Assembly: GCA_023807065.1 (NCBI GenBank)
Contig: JAJJLU010003770.1
Coordinates: 1 to 32,214 of the forward strand
Direction of reading: 5' to 3'
Source of the DNA: Isotricha intestinalis
Lineage: Eukaryota > Ciliophora > Litostomatea > Vestibuliferida > Isotrichidae
DNA: 32,214 bases
The translations under genes were made by a program, and so were the position numbers. Under the pieces are notes generated by a model, which ran no database searches, was not told the origin of the DNA, and saw only the letters and a program-made list of their open reading frames with translations. Numbering within the stretch: the first letter of the stretch is position 1; each line of letters starts with the position of its first letter. Shown here piece by piece: positions 1 to 10,447 of this stretch.

Positions 1-186
1 TGCATTTGGAAACTTATTCTCTGTCATTTGACGCATTGTATCTACATCTTGACCTGCAAGAATTACTTGAGCTCCACAATTTAAAAAATAAAGAGCTACT
101 GATTGTCCTATACCTGATGAAGCTCCTGTTACTATCACATGCTTATTTAAAAATTCATTTGATGGTTTAGAATGTGGCACATCCAT
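1..186 (-). CDS. Short-chain dehydrogenase, N-terminal part (mirror copy, cut by window edge)
   Basis: This is the reverse-complement copy of the first 62 codons of the SDR gene at 11135-12292. The start codon is the CAT at 184-186. It includes the nucleotide-binding TGASSGIG turn. Only the window boundary truncates it, so whether the gene is complete in this arm cannot be known. No base differences from the right-arm copy were noticed. It lies at the outer end of the left arm of palindrome 1. Confidence 0.85.
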   Translation of the reverse strand, partial: MDVPHSKPSNEFLNKHVIVTGASSGIGQSVALYFLNCGAQVILAGQDVDTMRQMTENKFPNA

Positions 187-873
187 TTTTTTATATTAAA
201 TTTTTTAATAGTTTTGATTATTCATAAAAATTTTAAAATTTTTTTGTTTTAATATTTTATACTTTTAATATCTATTATTTATTGATGAAAATTTATGTTT
301 TTTATATTATTTACATTTTTTCTGTATAATTGTTTGAAAAAGAAATATACTGCTTTCATGGTGAACATGCTTTCAAAATTAAGTATTGCAACTCTAAATA
401 AAGAAATTCTTTATAAGTTATGTTTATTAACTTTATTTACAGACACAAAGTTAAATAGAATAAAAATGAAAAACACTTAGGAATAGCAATTTACTTGATA
501 ACTTTTTTTTTACTTATTTATAAAAATCCATTCTTTAGACTTTGGTTTTGGTGTTTCTTACTTTGGTTTTAATTTTATGATTTTTTTATTTAAAAAATAT
601 TAATAAAAATAAAGGAAAATTGAGTGTGAATGAACTTGAAGAAAAAATTGATTGATTATACAAAAAGAAGATTATTAAGATATAACAAAAATTATTTTTT
701 AACCTAGCACTTTTTCATTGCTTTTTGAAATTTAAACTATACATTATTATTATATTAAAATATATTTTGATAATAATTTGAAAATTTCAAATGTAAAAAT
801 TTATTTTTTTTAATAATAAAATATAAAGATTATTTTATATTGACATTTCTTTTTAAAATTTTTATTTAAAAAA
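187..873. other. Intergenic stretch, left arm
   Basis: About 690 bases separate the SDR start from the 3' end of the 280-residue gene. The stretch is AT-rich with no convincing gene. A 61-codon open frame at 295-480 has poor composition and is probably chance. On the opposite strand (mirrored at about 10953-11042) a 29-codon ATG frame ends just before the SDR gene. It reads slightly more like coding sequence but has no recognisable homology. A direct repeat of ctttggtttt occurs at about 539-570. Confidence 0.5.
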
Positions 874-1716
874 TTATCCGTTTTTTTTATATTTTTTGGG
901 AGTAAAATGAAATTTATTTTGTGTTAATTTTTTTTCATTATTTTCTTTATCCACATATTCATCAAATAAAGTTATTATAGCAATAGGAACATTATTATTA
1001 TTACAATTATTAGATGTATTATCTATTCTTATAAGATTATGAGAAGAAAAAGATTTTTTATTTTTTTGAGTTTTTTTATTTTTTTGTTTATTAATTTTTT
1101 TCATTTTTTTTATTTCAATTGAATTTGGGATGAAACTTATTGTTTTTTGTTTATTAATTTTTTTAGGAGCCGAAATTTGCCTTATTTTTTTTTCTGAAGA
1201 ATCATTATTTGGAATTAATTTTGAACTAGAATTTTTTTTTCTTTTATTTTCTGTAAAATTTACTTTTTTAAAGGAATTAATAAATTTTACTTTTTTATTC
1301 CTTGAAATTTCAACAGGTGAATCATACAAAAAATTATTAGATTTTTTCTTTTTTAAATTTTCTATTCTTTCATTATTATTTATTTTTTTTTTTTCATAAC
1401 TATAATATACTTTATTCTCATTATTTATAATATTATTATTATTGTTCGTTTTTTGCTTTAATCTAAGTAAAGTTTTAATAAAATCTAAATTTTCATTTTT
1501 TAATCTTTCATATATTTCACTGTTTAAACCTCTTTGAGTATAATTTATATTTTCTTCGTCAGAATGAAAAGATTCAAAATAATTATTAAAGTTATTTCGA
1601 GTTTTAACATCTTCATTCCCTAAATTTATTTTTTTTCCTATTAAATAAGAAGAAGAATTTGAATTTGACATTCTTCTTATTAACATTTTATCTGATAAAT
1701 TTCCTTTTATTTCCAT
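874..1716 (-). CDS. Hypothetical low-complexity basic protein (280 aa), left-arm copy
   Basis: I do not recognise this protein. The 280 residues are rich in Asn, Lys and Ser, with long Asn and Lys runs, no membrane segment and no signal peptide. A Ser-rich N-terminus (residues 17-24) is followed by a short acidic patch and then a strongly basic middle and C-terminus. This suggests a disordered nuclear or cytoskeleton-associated protein, which is only inference. An ordered-looking island at about residues 243-258 (IAIITLFDEYVD) could be a short binding motif. The gene is divergent from the nucleoporin-like gene at 2314 across about 600 bases. The same protein is encoded in the right arm at 9605-10447 with no difference noticed. 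Confidence 0.7.
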   Translation of the reverse strand: MEIKGNLSDKMLIRRMSNSNSSSYLIGKKINLGNEDVKTRNNFNNYFESFHSDEENINYTQRGLNSEIYERLKNENLDFIKTLLRLKQKTNNNNNIINNENKVYYSYEKKKINNNERIENLKKKKSNNFLYDSPVEISRNKKVKFINSFKKVNFTENKRKKNSSSKLIPNNDSSEKKIRQISAPKKINKQKTISFIPNSIEIKKMKKINKQKNKKTQKNKKSFSSHNLIRIDNTSNNCNNNNVPIAIITLFDEYVDKENNEKKLTQNKFHFTPKKYKKNG

Positions 1717-2313
1717 TATTTATTTTATTAATTAATGAAAAATTTTTTATAAATCTTAAAGAATTAAAATATAAATTAACAATAAGATCAAATAATATTA
1801 ATATGAAATAAACTATTATTACCTTTATAATTATTAAGAAAAAATAAATAATTATTTGTATAGGAAAAAAAGGATATTTAAATATCTTATTTACTTTTTC
1901 AAATATGTTTTATTTTAATGAAATATTTTAATTTATAATATTATTTTATTCTAAATATATCTTTCTTAAATAATTTTTTAATGTTAAACTTAATAAAAAT
2001 CTAAATTATACTCTCTTAAAATAAAATAAATCTTTAACCCTTCAAATCTTTTGATATTTTTTATATTTTAGAATTCTTAGATTATTTAAAATAATTTTGT
2101 TACAACAAATGAAAAATATAATTAAACTTTCTTTTTTTTGCTAAAAATAAATCCCTTTTCATTTCTAAATTTAATATGACAAACAATTATTTTAAGGGTG
2201 ATGATCTTTATTTTTTTGTATTTAGATTAAATAATTAATATTGATATTTTTTTCATGAATATTATTTTATATTTAATTCAAAAAATATTCTATTTTTTAA
2301 ATAAAATTTAAAA
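1717..2313. promoter_or_regulatory. Divergent intergenic region, left arm
   Basis: About 600 bases lie between two divergent start codons, so the stretch should hold both promoters. It is extremely AT-rich. No specific element can be identified beyond a slightly GC-richer patch (aagggtgatgatctt) near 2193-2208. It is mirrored at 9008-9604. Confidence 0.4.
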
Positions 2314-4431
2314 ATGATTAAAAAGAATTTAGAAATTTTTTCCAATTCAATAGAAATTAATAATGGATTAGCAAATTTTATTGAACAAATTATAAATGAA
2401 AAAGATCTATTATTTATTCCTCATTTAACAGAAATAAATTCAATAACATATGAATTTTATTTCTTTTTTATTTCAAATGAAAAATCTTTGAAAAATCAAA
2501 CTTATTTTTTAAAAGCATTTTCTTCATTATCTTTAATAACAATGAGAAAAAAATTAATATTTTTAAATGAAAAAAATTTCACTATAATAAAAACAATATT
2601 TCATCAAAAAAATCATAATCATATTTTATTTTTAAATGAAAGTGAAAATTGTATAGGAGTAATTTCGAATTTAAAAGAATCTTTAAAAGAACAAAATATA
2701 GGAATTCAAACAATAAACTTAAACAATAATAAAATTATCAGTTTAAAATTTGCTTTTTATGAAAATTTTTTTGGTGCTTTATTGGATAATAATTGTTTTA
2801 ATTTTTATTCTGTTGATAATCAAAATTGTATTTTCAAATTTAATGATTTTTCAAATAAAATAATAGATTTCAATTTCTTTCCTACAAATGATTTAACTTG
2901 TTTTTCTTTAGAATTCTTTTCAGTTATTTTTCTCGATCAAAAAGGAAATTTTGAAATTTTATCCCCTTTAATTCCGCCTAATTTTACCATTGAAAAAAAA
3001 AATTTTTTAGAATTAAAAAAAGATAAAAACAAAAATGAAATATATAATAATATTATTTCAGAACTTGAAAAAAGTATTAGTGATTTAAACAATAATTTAA
3101 TTAAAATAGAATGCAATAATTTATTTCAAAATCTCATAAAAAATATTTCAACAACTAAGCTAAATACTTTAAATGTAATTTCAAATTATTTAAATGATAA
3201 TTTAGTTTATGATGGAATTTATGTTTTAAATAATTCTTATCCTTATATTTTAATAAGAACTTCTAAAAACATTTTCGATATTTTAATTTTATCAACTGAA
3301 ATCAATTTAACATTAAAAAAGAATTCAAAAGATGAAAAAGTACATTTAATTTGTTTAGAAAGTTTTATAATTAATTATGATAATAATATCAATCAGAAAA
3401 TTATATTTAGAGAAACAGAAGATTTTGTATTTATTAATTTGAATAATAATATATGTCTATTAAATATAAATTACATTCATGAATTAAATAAAATAATTAA
3501 TAATCAAAATATTGAATTAAATGAAATTTTTTCTTATAAATTTAGCTCAAATTATAAACAAATAACTAAATCGAATAATGATAATAATTATATTATTCCA
3601 ACTCCTTATCTTAATAATTTAATATTAATTTCTTTCAAAAACAATAATTTTTATAAAATTATATTACTAAAATTTAATGATGAAGATTTCCTTAATCATA
3701 ATTTAATAATAAAAGAAGATAATGAAAAAATATTAGAAAGAAAAAAAATCGATTATAATATAACAAAAATAAAAAATGATTTTATTTCTTTATCAAAAAA
3801 TATGAATGATAAAAATATTAATGAAGAAATTGGAAGAATTGAAATTGAAGAAGATGAAAGTGAGAAAAATATTTTAAGTAAAATAAATAATTCTTTTTTC
3901 AAAATAGAAAATGAAATTCAAAAGATTTCTTCATTTTATAAAATAAAAGCAGATTTAATTTTTAATGTTTTAGAAAATATAAATGGACTTTTAATCAATT
4001 TAAACAACCAAAAAAATAACATTTCAGAAAAAATAGATTTAATAGAAAATAAAAAGGAAAAAATAAAAATAAATTTGGGATTAATAATAGATAAATATAA
4101 AGCAATATCAGATAAAATTGATAATATAATTCACAAAAAAATTAATCAACAAATTTTAAATGAAAAAATCAAAAATATTATTTTTTCAAAGTTAAAAGAA
4201 TTAGAAGAAAAAAATAAAGAATTAAATTCTAATTTATTAACTATTAAAAATTATAATTTAAATTTGGATATTAATATAATTGATTTTAAAGAATTAGAAT
4301 TAAATAAAAAATTAATTACAAAAGATTTAAATGATAAATTAGAAATTTTTAAAAAAGCAATATTCGATTTGTTTATAAAAATAAAAAAAGAATTTAATGA
4401 AATTTCCTTATTGGAAAATAACAAAGAATAA
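2314..4431 (+). CDS. Probable nucleoporin of the Nup88/Nup82 type, left-arm copy
   Basis: The product has 705 residues. The first ~480 are made of short beta-strand-like segments as in a beta-propeller. The last ~170 (from about 540) are a Lys/Glu/Asn/Ile coiled coil. Nup88 (human, about 740 residues) and Nup82 share this order: propeller, then coiled coil. A stretch at residues 204-222 (VIFLDQKGNFEILSPLIPP) resembles the Nup88 segment in which a hydrophobic strand precedes G-x-x-x-x-L-x-P-x-x-P. Such a protein anchors the FG-nucleoporin complex on the cytoplasmic side of the nuclear pore. The protein has no tryptophan. Relative to the right-arm copy it differs at residues 68 (Ala/Val), 452 (Leu/Ile), 516 (Ser/Thr) and 625 (Ser/Thr). 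Another propeller-plus-coiled-coil protein cannot be excluded. Confidence 0.55.
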   Translation: MIKKNLEIFSNSIEINNGLANFIEQIINEKDLLFIPHLTEINSITYEFYFFFISNEKSLKNQTYFLKAFSSLSLITMRKKLIFLNEKNFTIIKTIFHQKNHNHILFLNESENCIGVISNLKESLKEQNIGIQTINLNNNKIISLKFAFYENFFGALLDNNCFNFYSVDNQNCIFKFNDFSNKIIDFNFFPTNDLTCFSLEFFSVIFLDQKGNFEILSPLIPPNFTIEKKNFLELKKDKNKNEIYNNIISELEKSISDLNNNLIKIECNNLFQNLIKNISTTKLNTLNVISNYLNDNLVYDGIYVLNNSYPYILIRTSKNIFDILILSTEINLTLKKNSKDEKVHLICLESFIINYDNNINQKIIFRETEDFVFINLNNNICLLNINYIHELNKIINNQNIELNEIFSYKFSSNYKQITKSNNDNNYIIPTPYLNNLILISFKNNNFYKIILLKFNDEDFLNHNLIIKEDNEKILERKKIDYNITKIKNDFISLSKNMNDKNINEEIGRIEIEEDESEKNILSKINNSFFKIENEIQKISSFYKIKADLIFNVLENINGLLINLNNQKNNISEKIDLIENKKEKIKINLGLIIDKYKAISDKIDNIIHKKINQQILNEKIKNIIFSKLKELEEKNKELNSNLLTIKNYNLNLDINIIDFKELELNKKLITKDLNDKLEIFKKAIFDLFIKIKKEFNEISLLENNKE

Positions 4432-5158
4432 AAAAAAATTAAATGAAAAAAATCAAACAATTATTGATTAATTATAATTTGAAAATATTAAATATAATTT
4501 TTGAATTAAAAATCCTTTAATCATTATCAATAAAATATTTTTGTTTTTTTTTTCTTTTTTTTTAAAATAAATAATAATATAATAAAAATTATTTTCAAAA
4601 TATTTAGAAAAAATAAAAAGCATAATTCAATTAGTTTAAATTTTTTTAATTTTTTAAAATTTGTTTATCAGATTTTAATTTATTTTAATGATATTTTAGA
4701 AAATATTAATTCAATTTCAATTTTACTGGTCATATAATAAAAAAATTTTTTACTCTTTTTTATTATATCAAATATATTATTATTTTTCATAATTTACACA
4801 TATTTAAATTAACTTTAAATTATGTTTTGTTGTTTATTGAAATATTATATCAAAATTATACTTTTATTTGATAGATTGTTTTTATATATGTTTTAATATT
4901 CATAAAGTTATATTTTTTAAATTTGAAAAAAAAATGATTTTATTTTGAAAATGATTTGAAAATAATTTAATGTTTATAAAATATTATTTATTGAAAAAAT
5001 ATTTTAAATGAATTTCTAACTCTTATTTAAATATAAATAATTTTAATATTTATATTTATTTATACAGCTAATATAATTCAATAACTTTATTAAAGTATAT
5101 TACATTTATTTATTTTTTATATATTCCATATTTAACACATTTTTTTTGGAAAAAAAAA
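4432..5158. other. Convergent intergenic region, left arm
   Basis: About 730 bases lie between the 3' ends of the nucleoporin-like gene and the truncated membrane-protein gene. No gene is seen. It contains long homopolymer runs (T10-C-T9 near 4542-4563). It also holds the most diverged part of the palindrome arms: a substitution at 4692 and a cluster of changes at about 4701-4712 relative to the mirror at about 6609-6629. Confidence 0.5.
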
Positions 5159-5659
5159 TTAACTGAAGAAAATTTCCATTTCAAATCTAGTCAAAAAATT
5201 ATTATGATTATTTGATTCTAACCCATTTATTAAAGAAAAAATTACTTGTTTTTTCTTAATTTTTAAAAAAACTAAAAAACCTTTTAACAAAGTAGAAATT
5301 AAAATAATAATTATAACAAAAATACAATAAAAAATATATTTGATTAAAATATTTGAATCAGCTCTTACCATATATAAAATATTATTTGTGATATTATCTC
5401 CACAAAATTTATCAGAAATTTCTATTGATTGTTCATAAGAAATTTTCATCTGGAAATATTCAACAAAAAACATAATTAAATAAAATAAAAGAAAAACTGC
5501 ATAAAAGATATATAAAACTAAATGAAGATGTAAATTATAATATTCTATTTGAGTAACAATTAAAATAAACAATAAAAAATATGGAACAACAATTAAATCA
5601 ATAATTAAAAAAAGAGTAAATGAAAATCTTAGTTTTTCTTTAATTGAATTGAATGATTT
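5159..5659 (-). pseudogene. 5'-truncated membrane-protein gene, left-arm copy, cut at palindrome axis
   Basis: This is the mirror of 5660-6160. The frame is open from the palindrome axis to its stop at 5159-5161 and gives 166 residues with three hydrophobic segments. There is no ATG near the axis. The frame enters from the other arm, where it meets a TGA after one more codon, so the natural N-terminus has been lost. The only coding difference noticed from the other copy is silent: a Gln codon CAG here (base 5450) and CAA in the right arm (5869). The family is not recognised. Confidence 0.75.
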
Positions 5660-6160
5660 AAATCATTCAATTCAATTAAAGAAAAACTAAGATTTTCATT
5701 TACTCTTTTTTTAATTATTGATTTAATTGTTGTTCCATATTTTTTATTGTTTATTTTAATTGTTACTCAAATAGAATATTATAATTTACATCTTCATTTA
5801 GTTTTATATATCTTTTATGCAGTTTTTCTTTTATTTTATTTAATTATGTTTTTTGTTGAATATTTCCAAATGAAAATTTCTTATGAACAATCAATAGAAA
5901 TTTCTGATAAATTTTGTGGAGATAATATCACAAATAATATTTTATATATGGTAAGAGCTGATTCAAATATTTTAATCAAATATATTTTTTATTGTATTTT
6001 TGTTATAATTATTATTTTAATTTCTACTTTGTTAAAAGGTTTTTTAGTTTTTTTAAAAATTAAGAAAAAACAAGTAATTTTTTCTTTAATAAATGGGTTA
6101 GAATCAAATAATCATAATAATTTTTTGACTAGATTTGAAATGGAAATTTTCTTCAGTTAA
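5660..6160 (+). pseudogene. 5'-truncated membrane-protein gene, right-arm copy, cut at palindrome axis
   Basis: The reading frame is open from exactly the axis (first codon AAA at 5660) to TAA at 6158-6160, giving 166 residues. Hydrophobic segments lie at about residues 12-35, 47-67 and 102-130, so this is the C-terminal part of a multi-spanning membrane protein. A short hydrophilic loop with one Cys (SDKFCGDN) separates segments two and three. The sequence is coding-like right up to the axis (SFNSIKEKLRF). The first in-frame ATG falls after the first two hydrophobic segments. The simplest reading is that the axis cut an intact gene and duplicated its 3' part head to head. I do not recognise the family. 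It is convergent with the nucleoporin-like gene. Confidence 0.75.
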
Positions 6161-6889
6161 TTTTTTTTTCCAAAAAAAAATGTGTTAAATATGGAATATA
6201 TAAAAAATAAATAAATGTAATATACTTTAATAAAGTTATTGAATTATATTAGCTGTATAAATAAATATAAATATTAAAATTATTTATATTTAAATAAGAG
6301 TTAGAAATTCATTTAAAATATTTTTTCAATAAATAATATTTTATAAACATTAAATTATTTTCAAATCATTTTCAAAATAAAATCATTTTTTTTTCAAATT
6401 TAAAAAATATAACTTTATGAATATTAAAACATATATAAAAACAATCTATCAAATAAAAGTATAATTTTGATATAATATTTCAATAAACAACAAAACATAA
6501 TTTAAAGTTAATTTAAATATGTGTAAATTATGAAAAATAATAATATATTTGATATAATAAAAAAGAGTAAAAAATTTTTTTATTATATGACCAGTAAAAT
6601 TGAAATTGAATAAATAATTTTCTAAAATCTCATTAAAATAAATTAAAATCTGATAAACAAATTTTAAAAAATTAAAAAAATTTAAACTAATTGAATTATG
6701 CTTTTTATTTTTTCTAAATATTTTGAAAATAATTTTTATTATATTATTATTTATTTTAAAAAAAAAGAAAAAAAAAACAAAAATATTTTATTGATAATGA
6801 TTAAAGGATTTTTAATTCAAAAATTATATTTAATATTTTCAAATTATAATTAATCAATAATTGTTTGATTTTTTTCATTTAATTTTTTT
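6161..6889. other. Convergent intergenic region, right arm
   Basis: This mirrors 4432-5158, with one extra A in the homopolymer near 6172-6180 and one extra base in the diverged cluster at about 6609-6629. No gene is seen. Confidence 0.5.
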
Positions 6890-9007
6890 TTATTCTTTGT
6901 TATTTTCCAATAAGGAAATTTCATTAAATTCTTTTTTTATTTTTATAAACAAATCGAATATTGCTTTTTTAAAAATTTCTAATTTATCATTTAAATCTTT
7001 TGTAATTAATTTTTTATTTAATTCTAATTCTTTAAAATCAATTATATTAATATCCAAATTTAAATTATAATTTTTAATAGTTAATAAATTAGAATTTAAT
7101 TCTTTATTTTTTTCTTCTAATTCTTTTAACTTAGTAAAAATAATATTTTTGATTTTTTCATTTAAAATTTGTTGATTAATTTTTTTGTGAATTATATTAT
7201 CAATTTTATCTGATATTGCTTTATATTTATCTATTATTAATCCCAAATTTATTTTTATTTTTTCCTTTTTATTTTCTATTAAATCTATTTTTTCTGAAAT
7301 GTTATTTTTTTGGTTGTTTAAATTGATTAAAAGTCCATTTATATTTTCTAAAACATTAAAAATTAAATCTGCTTTTATTTTATAAAATGAAGAAATCTTT
7401 TGAATTTCATTTTCTATTTTGAAAAAAGAATTATTTATTTTACTTAAAATATTTTTCTCAGTTTCATCTTCTTCAATTTCAATTCTTCCAATTTCTTCAT
7501 TAATATTTTTATCATTCATATTTTTTGATAAAGAAATAAAATCATTTTTTATTTTTGTTATATTATAATCGATTTTTTTTCTTTCTAATATTTTTTCATT
7601 ATCTTCTTTTATTATTAAATTATGATTAAGGAAATCTTCATCATTAAATTTTATTAATATAATTTTATAAAAATTATTGTTTTTGAAAGAAATTAATATT
7701 AAATTATTAAGATAAGGAGTTGGAATAATATAATTATTATCATTATTCGATTTAGTTATTTGTTTATAATTTGAGCTAAATTTATAAGAAAAAATTTCAT
7801 TTAATTCAATATTTTGATTATTAATTATTTTATTTAATTCATGAATGTAATTTATATTTAATAGACATATATTATTATTCAAATTAATAAATACAAAATC
7901 TTCTGTTTCTCTAAATATAATTTTCTGATTGATATTATTATCATAATTAATTATAAAACTTTCTAAACAAATTAAATGTACTTTTTCATCTTTTGAATTC
8001 TTTTTTAATGTTAAATTGATTTCAGTTGATAAAATTAAAATATCGAAAATGTTTTTAGAAGTTCTTATTAAAATATAAGGATAAGAATTATTTAAAACAT
8101 AAATTCCATCATAAACTAAATTATCATTTAAATAATTTGAAATTACATTTAAAGTATTTAGCTTAGTTGTTGAAATATTTTTTATGAGATTTTGAAATAA
8201 ATTATTGCATTCTATTTTAATTAAATTATTGTTTAAATCACTAATACTTTTTTCAAGTTCTGAAATAATATTATTATATATTTCATTTTTGTTTTTATCT
8301 TTTTTTAATTCTAAAAAATTTTTTTTTTCAATGGTAAAATTAGGCGGAATTAAAGGGGATAAAATTTCAAAATTTCCTTTTTGATCGAGAAAAATAACTG
8401 AAAAGAATTCTAAAGAAAAACAAGTTAAATCATTTGTAGGAAAGAAATTGAAATCTATTATTTTATTTGAAAAATCATTAAATTTGAAAATACAATTTTG
8501 ATTATCAACAGAATAAAAATTAAAACAATTATTATCCAATAAAGCACCAAAAAAATTTTCATAAAAAGCAAATTTTAAACTGATAATTTTATTATTGTTT
8601 AAGTTTATTGTTTGAATTCCTATATTTTGTTCTTTTAAAGATTCTTTTAAATTCGAAATTACTCCTATACAATTTTCACTTTCATTTAAAAATAAAATAT
8701 GATTATGATTTTTTTGATGAAATATTGTTTTTATTATAGTGAAATTTTTTTCATTTAAAAATATTAATTTTTTTCTCATTGTTATTAAAGATAATGAAGA
8801 AAATACTTTTAAAAAATAAGTTTGATTTTTCAAAGATTTTTCATTTGAAATAAAAAAGAAATAAAATTCATATGTTATTGAATTTATTTCTGTTAAATGA
8901 GGAATAAATAATAGATCTTTTTCATTTATAATTTGTTCAATAAAATTTGCTAATCCATTATTAATTTCTATTGAATTGGAAAAAATTTCTAAATTCTTTT
9001 TAATCAT
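6890..9007 (-). CDS. Probable nucleoporin of the Nup88/Nup82 type, right-arm copy
   Basis: This is the second copy of the 705-residue gene described at 2314-4431: a propeller-like N-terminus, the G-x-x-x-x-L-x-P-x-x-P element at about 211-222, and a C-terminal coiled coil. It is full length and open, so both copies could be functional. It has Val68, Ile452, Thr516 and Thr625, all conservative changes. The codon for residue 625 changes by two bases (TCA to ACT), which is hard to explain as a single random sequencing error. Such a pattern is typical of two alleles or of a duplication under purifying selection. Confidence 0.55.
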   Translation of the reverse strand: MIKKNLEIFSNSIEINNGLANFIEQIINEKDLLFIPHLTEINSITYEFYFFFISNEKSLKNQTYFLKVFSSLSLITMRKKLIFLNEKNFTIIKTIFHQKNHNHILFLNESENCIGVISNLKESLKEQNIGIQTINLNNNKIISLKFAFYENFFGALLDNNCFNFYSVDNQNCIFKFNDFSNKIIDFNFFPTNDLTCFSLEFFSVIFLDQKGNFEILSPLIPPNFTIEKKNFLELKKDKNKNEIYNNIISELEKSISDLNNNLIKIECNNLFQNLIKNISTTKLNTLNVISNYLNDNLVYDGIYVLNNSYPYILIRTSKNIFDILILSTEINLTLKKNSKDEKVHLICLESFIINYDNNINQKIIFRETEDFVFINLNNNICLLNINYIHELNKIINNQNIELNEIFSYKFSSNYKQITKSNNDNNYIIPTPYLNNLILISFKNNNFYKIILIKFNDEDFLNHNLIIKEDNEKILERKKIDYNITKIKNDFISLSKNMNDKNINEEIGRIEIEEDETEKNILSKINNSFFKIENEIQKISSFYKIKADLIFNVLENINGLLINLNNQKNNISEKIDLIENKKEKIKINLGLIIDKYKAISDKIDNIIHKKINQQILNEKIKNIIFTKLKELEEKNKELNSNLLTIKNYNLNLDINIIDFKELELNKKLITKDLNDKLEIFKKAIFDLFIKIKKEFNEISLLENNKE

Positions 9008-9604
9008 TTTTAAATTTTATTTAAAAAATAGAATATTTTTTGAATTAAATATAAAATAATATTCATGAAAAAAATATCAATATTAATTATTTAATCTAAA
9101 TACAAAAAAATAAAGATCATCACCCTTAAAATAATTGTTTGTCATATTAAATTTAGAAATGAAAAGGGATTTATTTTTAGCAAAAAAAAGAAAGTTTAAT
9201 TATATTTTTCATTTGTTGTAACAAAATTATTTTAAATAATCTAAGAATTCTAAAATATAAAAAATATCAAAAGATTTGAAGGGTTAAAGATTTATTTTAT
9301 TTTAAGAGAGTATAATTTAGATTTTTATTAAGTTTAACATTAAAAAATTATTTAAGAAAGATATATTTAGAATAAAATAATATTATAAATTAAAATATTT
9401 CATTAAAATAAAACATATTTGAAAAAGTAAATAAGATATTTAAATATCCTTTTTTTCCTATACAAATAATTATTTATTTTTTCTTAATAATTATAAAGGT
9501 AATAATAGTTTATTTCATATTAATATTATTTGATCTTATTGTTAATTTATATTTTAATTCTTTAAGATTTATAAAAAATTTTTCATTAATTAATAAAATA
9601 AATA
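9008..9604. promoter_or_regulatory. Divergent intergenic region, right arm
   Basis: This mirrors 1717-2313. It should contain the promoters of the nucleoporin-like gene (leftward) and the 280-residue gene (rightward). No defined motif can be assigned. Confidence 0.4.
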
Positions 9605-10447
9605 ATGGAAATAAAAGGAAATTTATCAGATAAAATGTTAATAAGAAGAATGTCAAATTCAAATTCTTCTTCTTATTTAATAGGAAAAAAAATAAATTTA
9701 GGGAATGAAGATGTTAAAACTCGAAATAACTTTAATAATTATTTTGAATCTTTTCATTCTGACGAAGAAAATATAAATTATACTCAAAGAGGTTTAAACA
9801 GTGAAATATATGAAAGATTAAAAAATGAAAATTTAGATTTTATTAAAACTTTACTTAGATTAAAGCAAAAAACGAACAATAATAATAATATTATAAATAA
9901 TGAGAATAAAGTATATTATAGTTATGAAAAAAAAAAAATAAATAATAATGAAAGAATAGAAAATTTAAAAAAGAAAAAATCTAATAATTTTTTGTATGAT
10001 TCACCTGTTGAAATTTCAAGGAATAAAAAAGTAAAATTTATTAATTCCTTTAAAAAAGTAAATTTTACAGAAAATAAAAGAAAAAAAAATTCTAGTTCAA
10101 AATTAATTCCAAATAATGATTCTTCAGAAAAAAAAATAAGGCAAATTTCGGCTCCTAAAAAAATTAATAAACAAAAAACAATAAGTTTCATCCCAAATTC
10201 AATTGAAATAAAAAAAATGAAAAAAATTAATAAACAAAAAAATAAAAAAACTCAAAAAAATAAAAAATCTTTTTCTTCTCATAATCTTATAAGAATAGAT
10301 AATACATCTAATAATTGTAATAATAATAATGTTCCTATTGCTATAATAACTTTATTTGATGAATATGTGGATAAAGAAAATAATGAAAAAAAATTAACAC
10401 AAAATAAATTTCATTTTACTCCCAAAAAATATAAAAAAAACGGATAA
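9605..10447 (+). CDS. Hypothetical low-complexity basic protein (280 aa), right-arm copy
   Basis: This encodes the same protein as 874-1716: N-terminal Ser/Asn-rich region, basic Lys/Asn-rich body, and a short conserved-looking hydrophobic island near residues 243-258. The start ATG follows an A-rich stretch (ataaataATGG), as for other genes here. It lies between the divergent nucleoporin-like gene and the SDR gene on the same strand. Function is unknown. Confidence 0.7.
   Translation: MEIKGNLSDKMLIRRMSNSNSSSYLIGKKINLGNEDVKTRNNFNNYFESFHSDEENINYTQRGLNSEIYERLKNENLDFIKTLLRLKQKTNNNNNIINNENKVYYSYEKKKINNNERIENLKKKKSNNFLYDSPVEISRNKKVKFINSFKKVNFTENKRKKNSSSKLIPNNDSSEKKIRQISAPKKINKQKTISFIPNSIEIKKMKKINKQKNKKTQKNKKSFSSHNLIRIDNTSNNCNNNNVPIAIITLFDEYVDKENNEKKLTQNKFHFTPKKYKKNG

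Noticed and set aside
295..480. 61-codon open frame (mirrored at 10841-11026)
   Set aside because: It is conserved only because it lies in both palindrome arms. Its composition is that of AT-rich background and no motif is visible.
1130..1399. 89-codon hydrophobic frame opposite the 280-residue gene (mirrored at 9922-10191)
   Set aside because: This is an antisense shadow: the reverse of Lys/Asn-rich codons gives artificial Phe/Leu-rich sequence.
5159..5572. A complete 137-residue membrane protein starting at 5572 (and 5747 in the mirror copy)
   Set aside because: The supposed start codon is TTG, and the coding-like frame continues upstream to the palindrome axis, so it is a truncated gene.
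5640..5680. Telomere repeats or a fused telomere at the palindrome axes
   Set aside because: Neither axis shows a tandem G-rich or C-rich repeat. Both axes are ordinary gene sequence.
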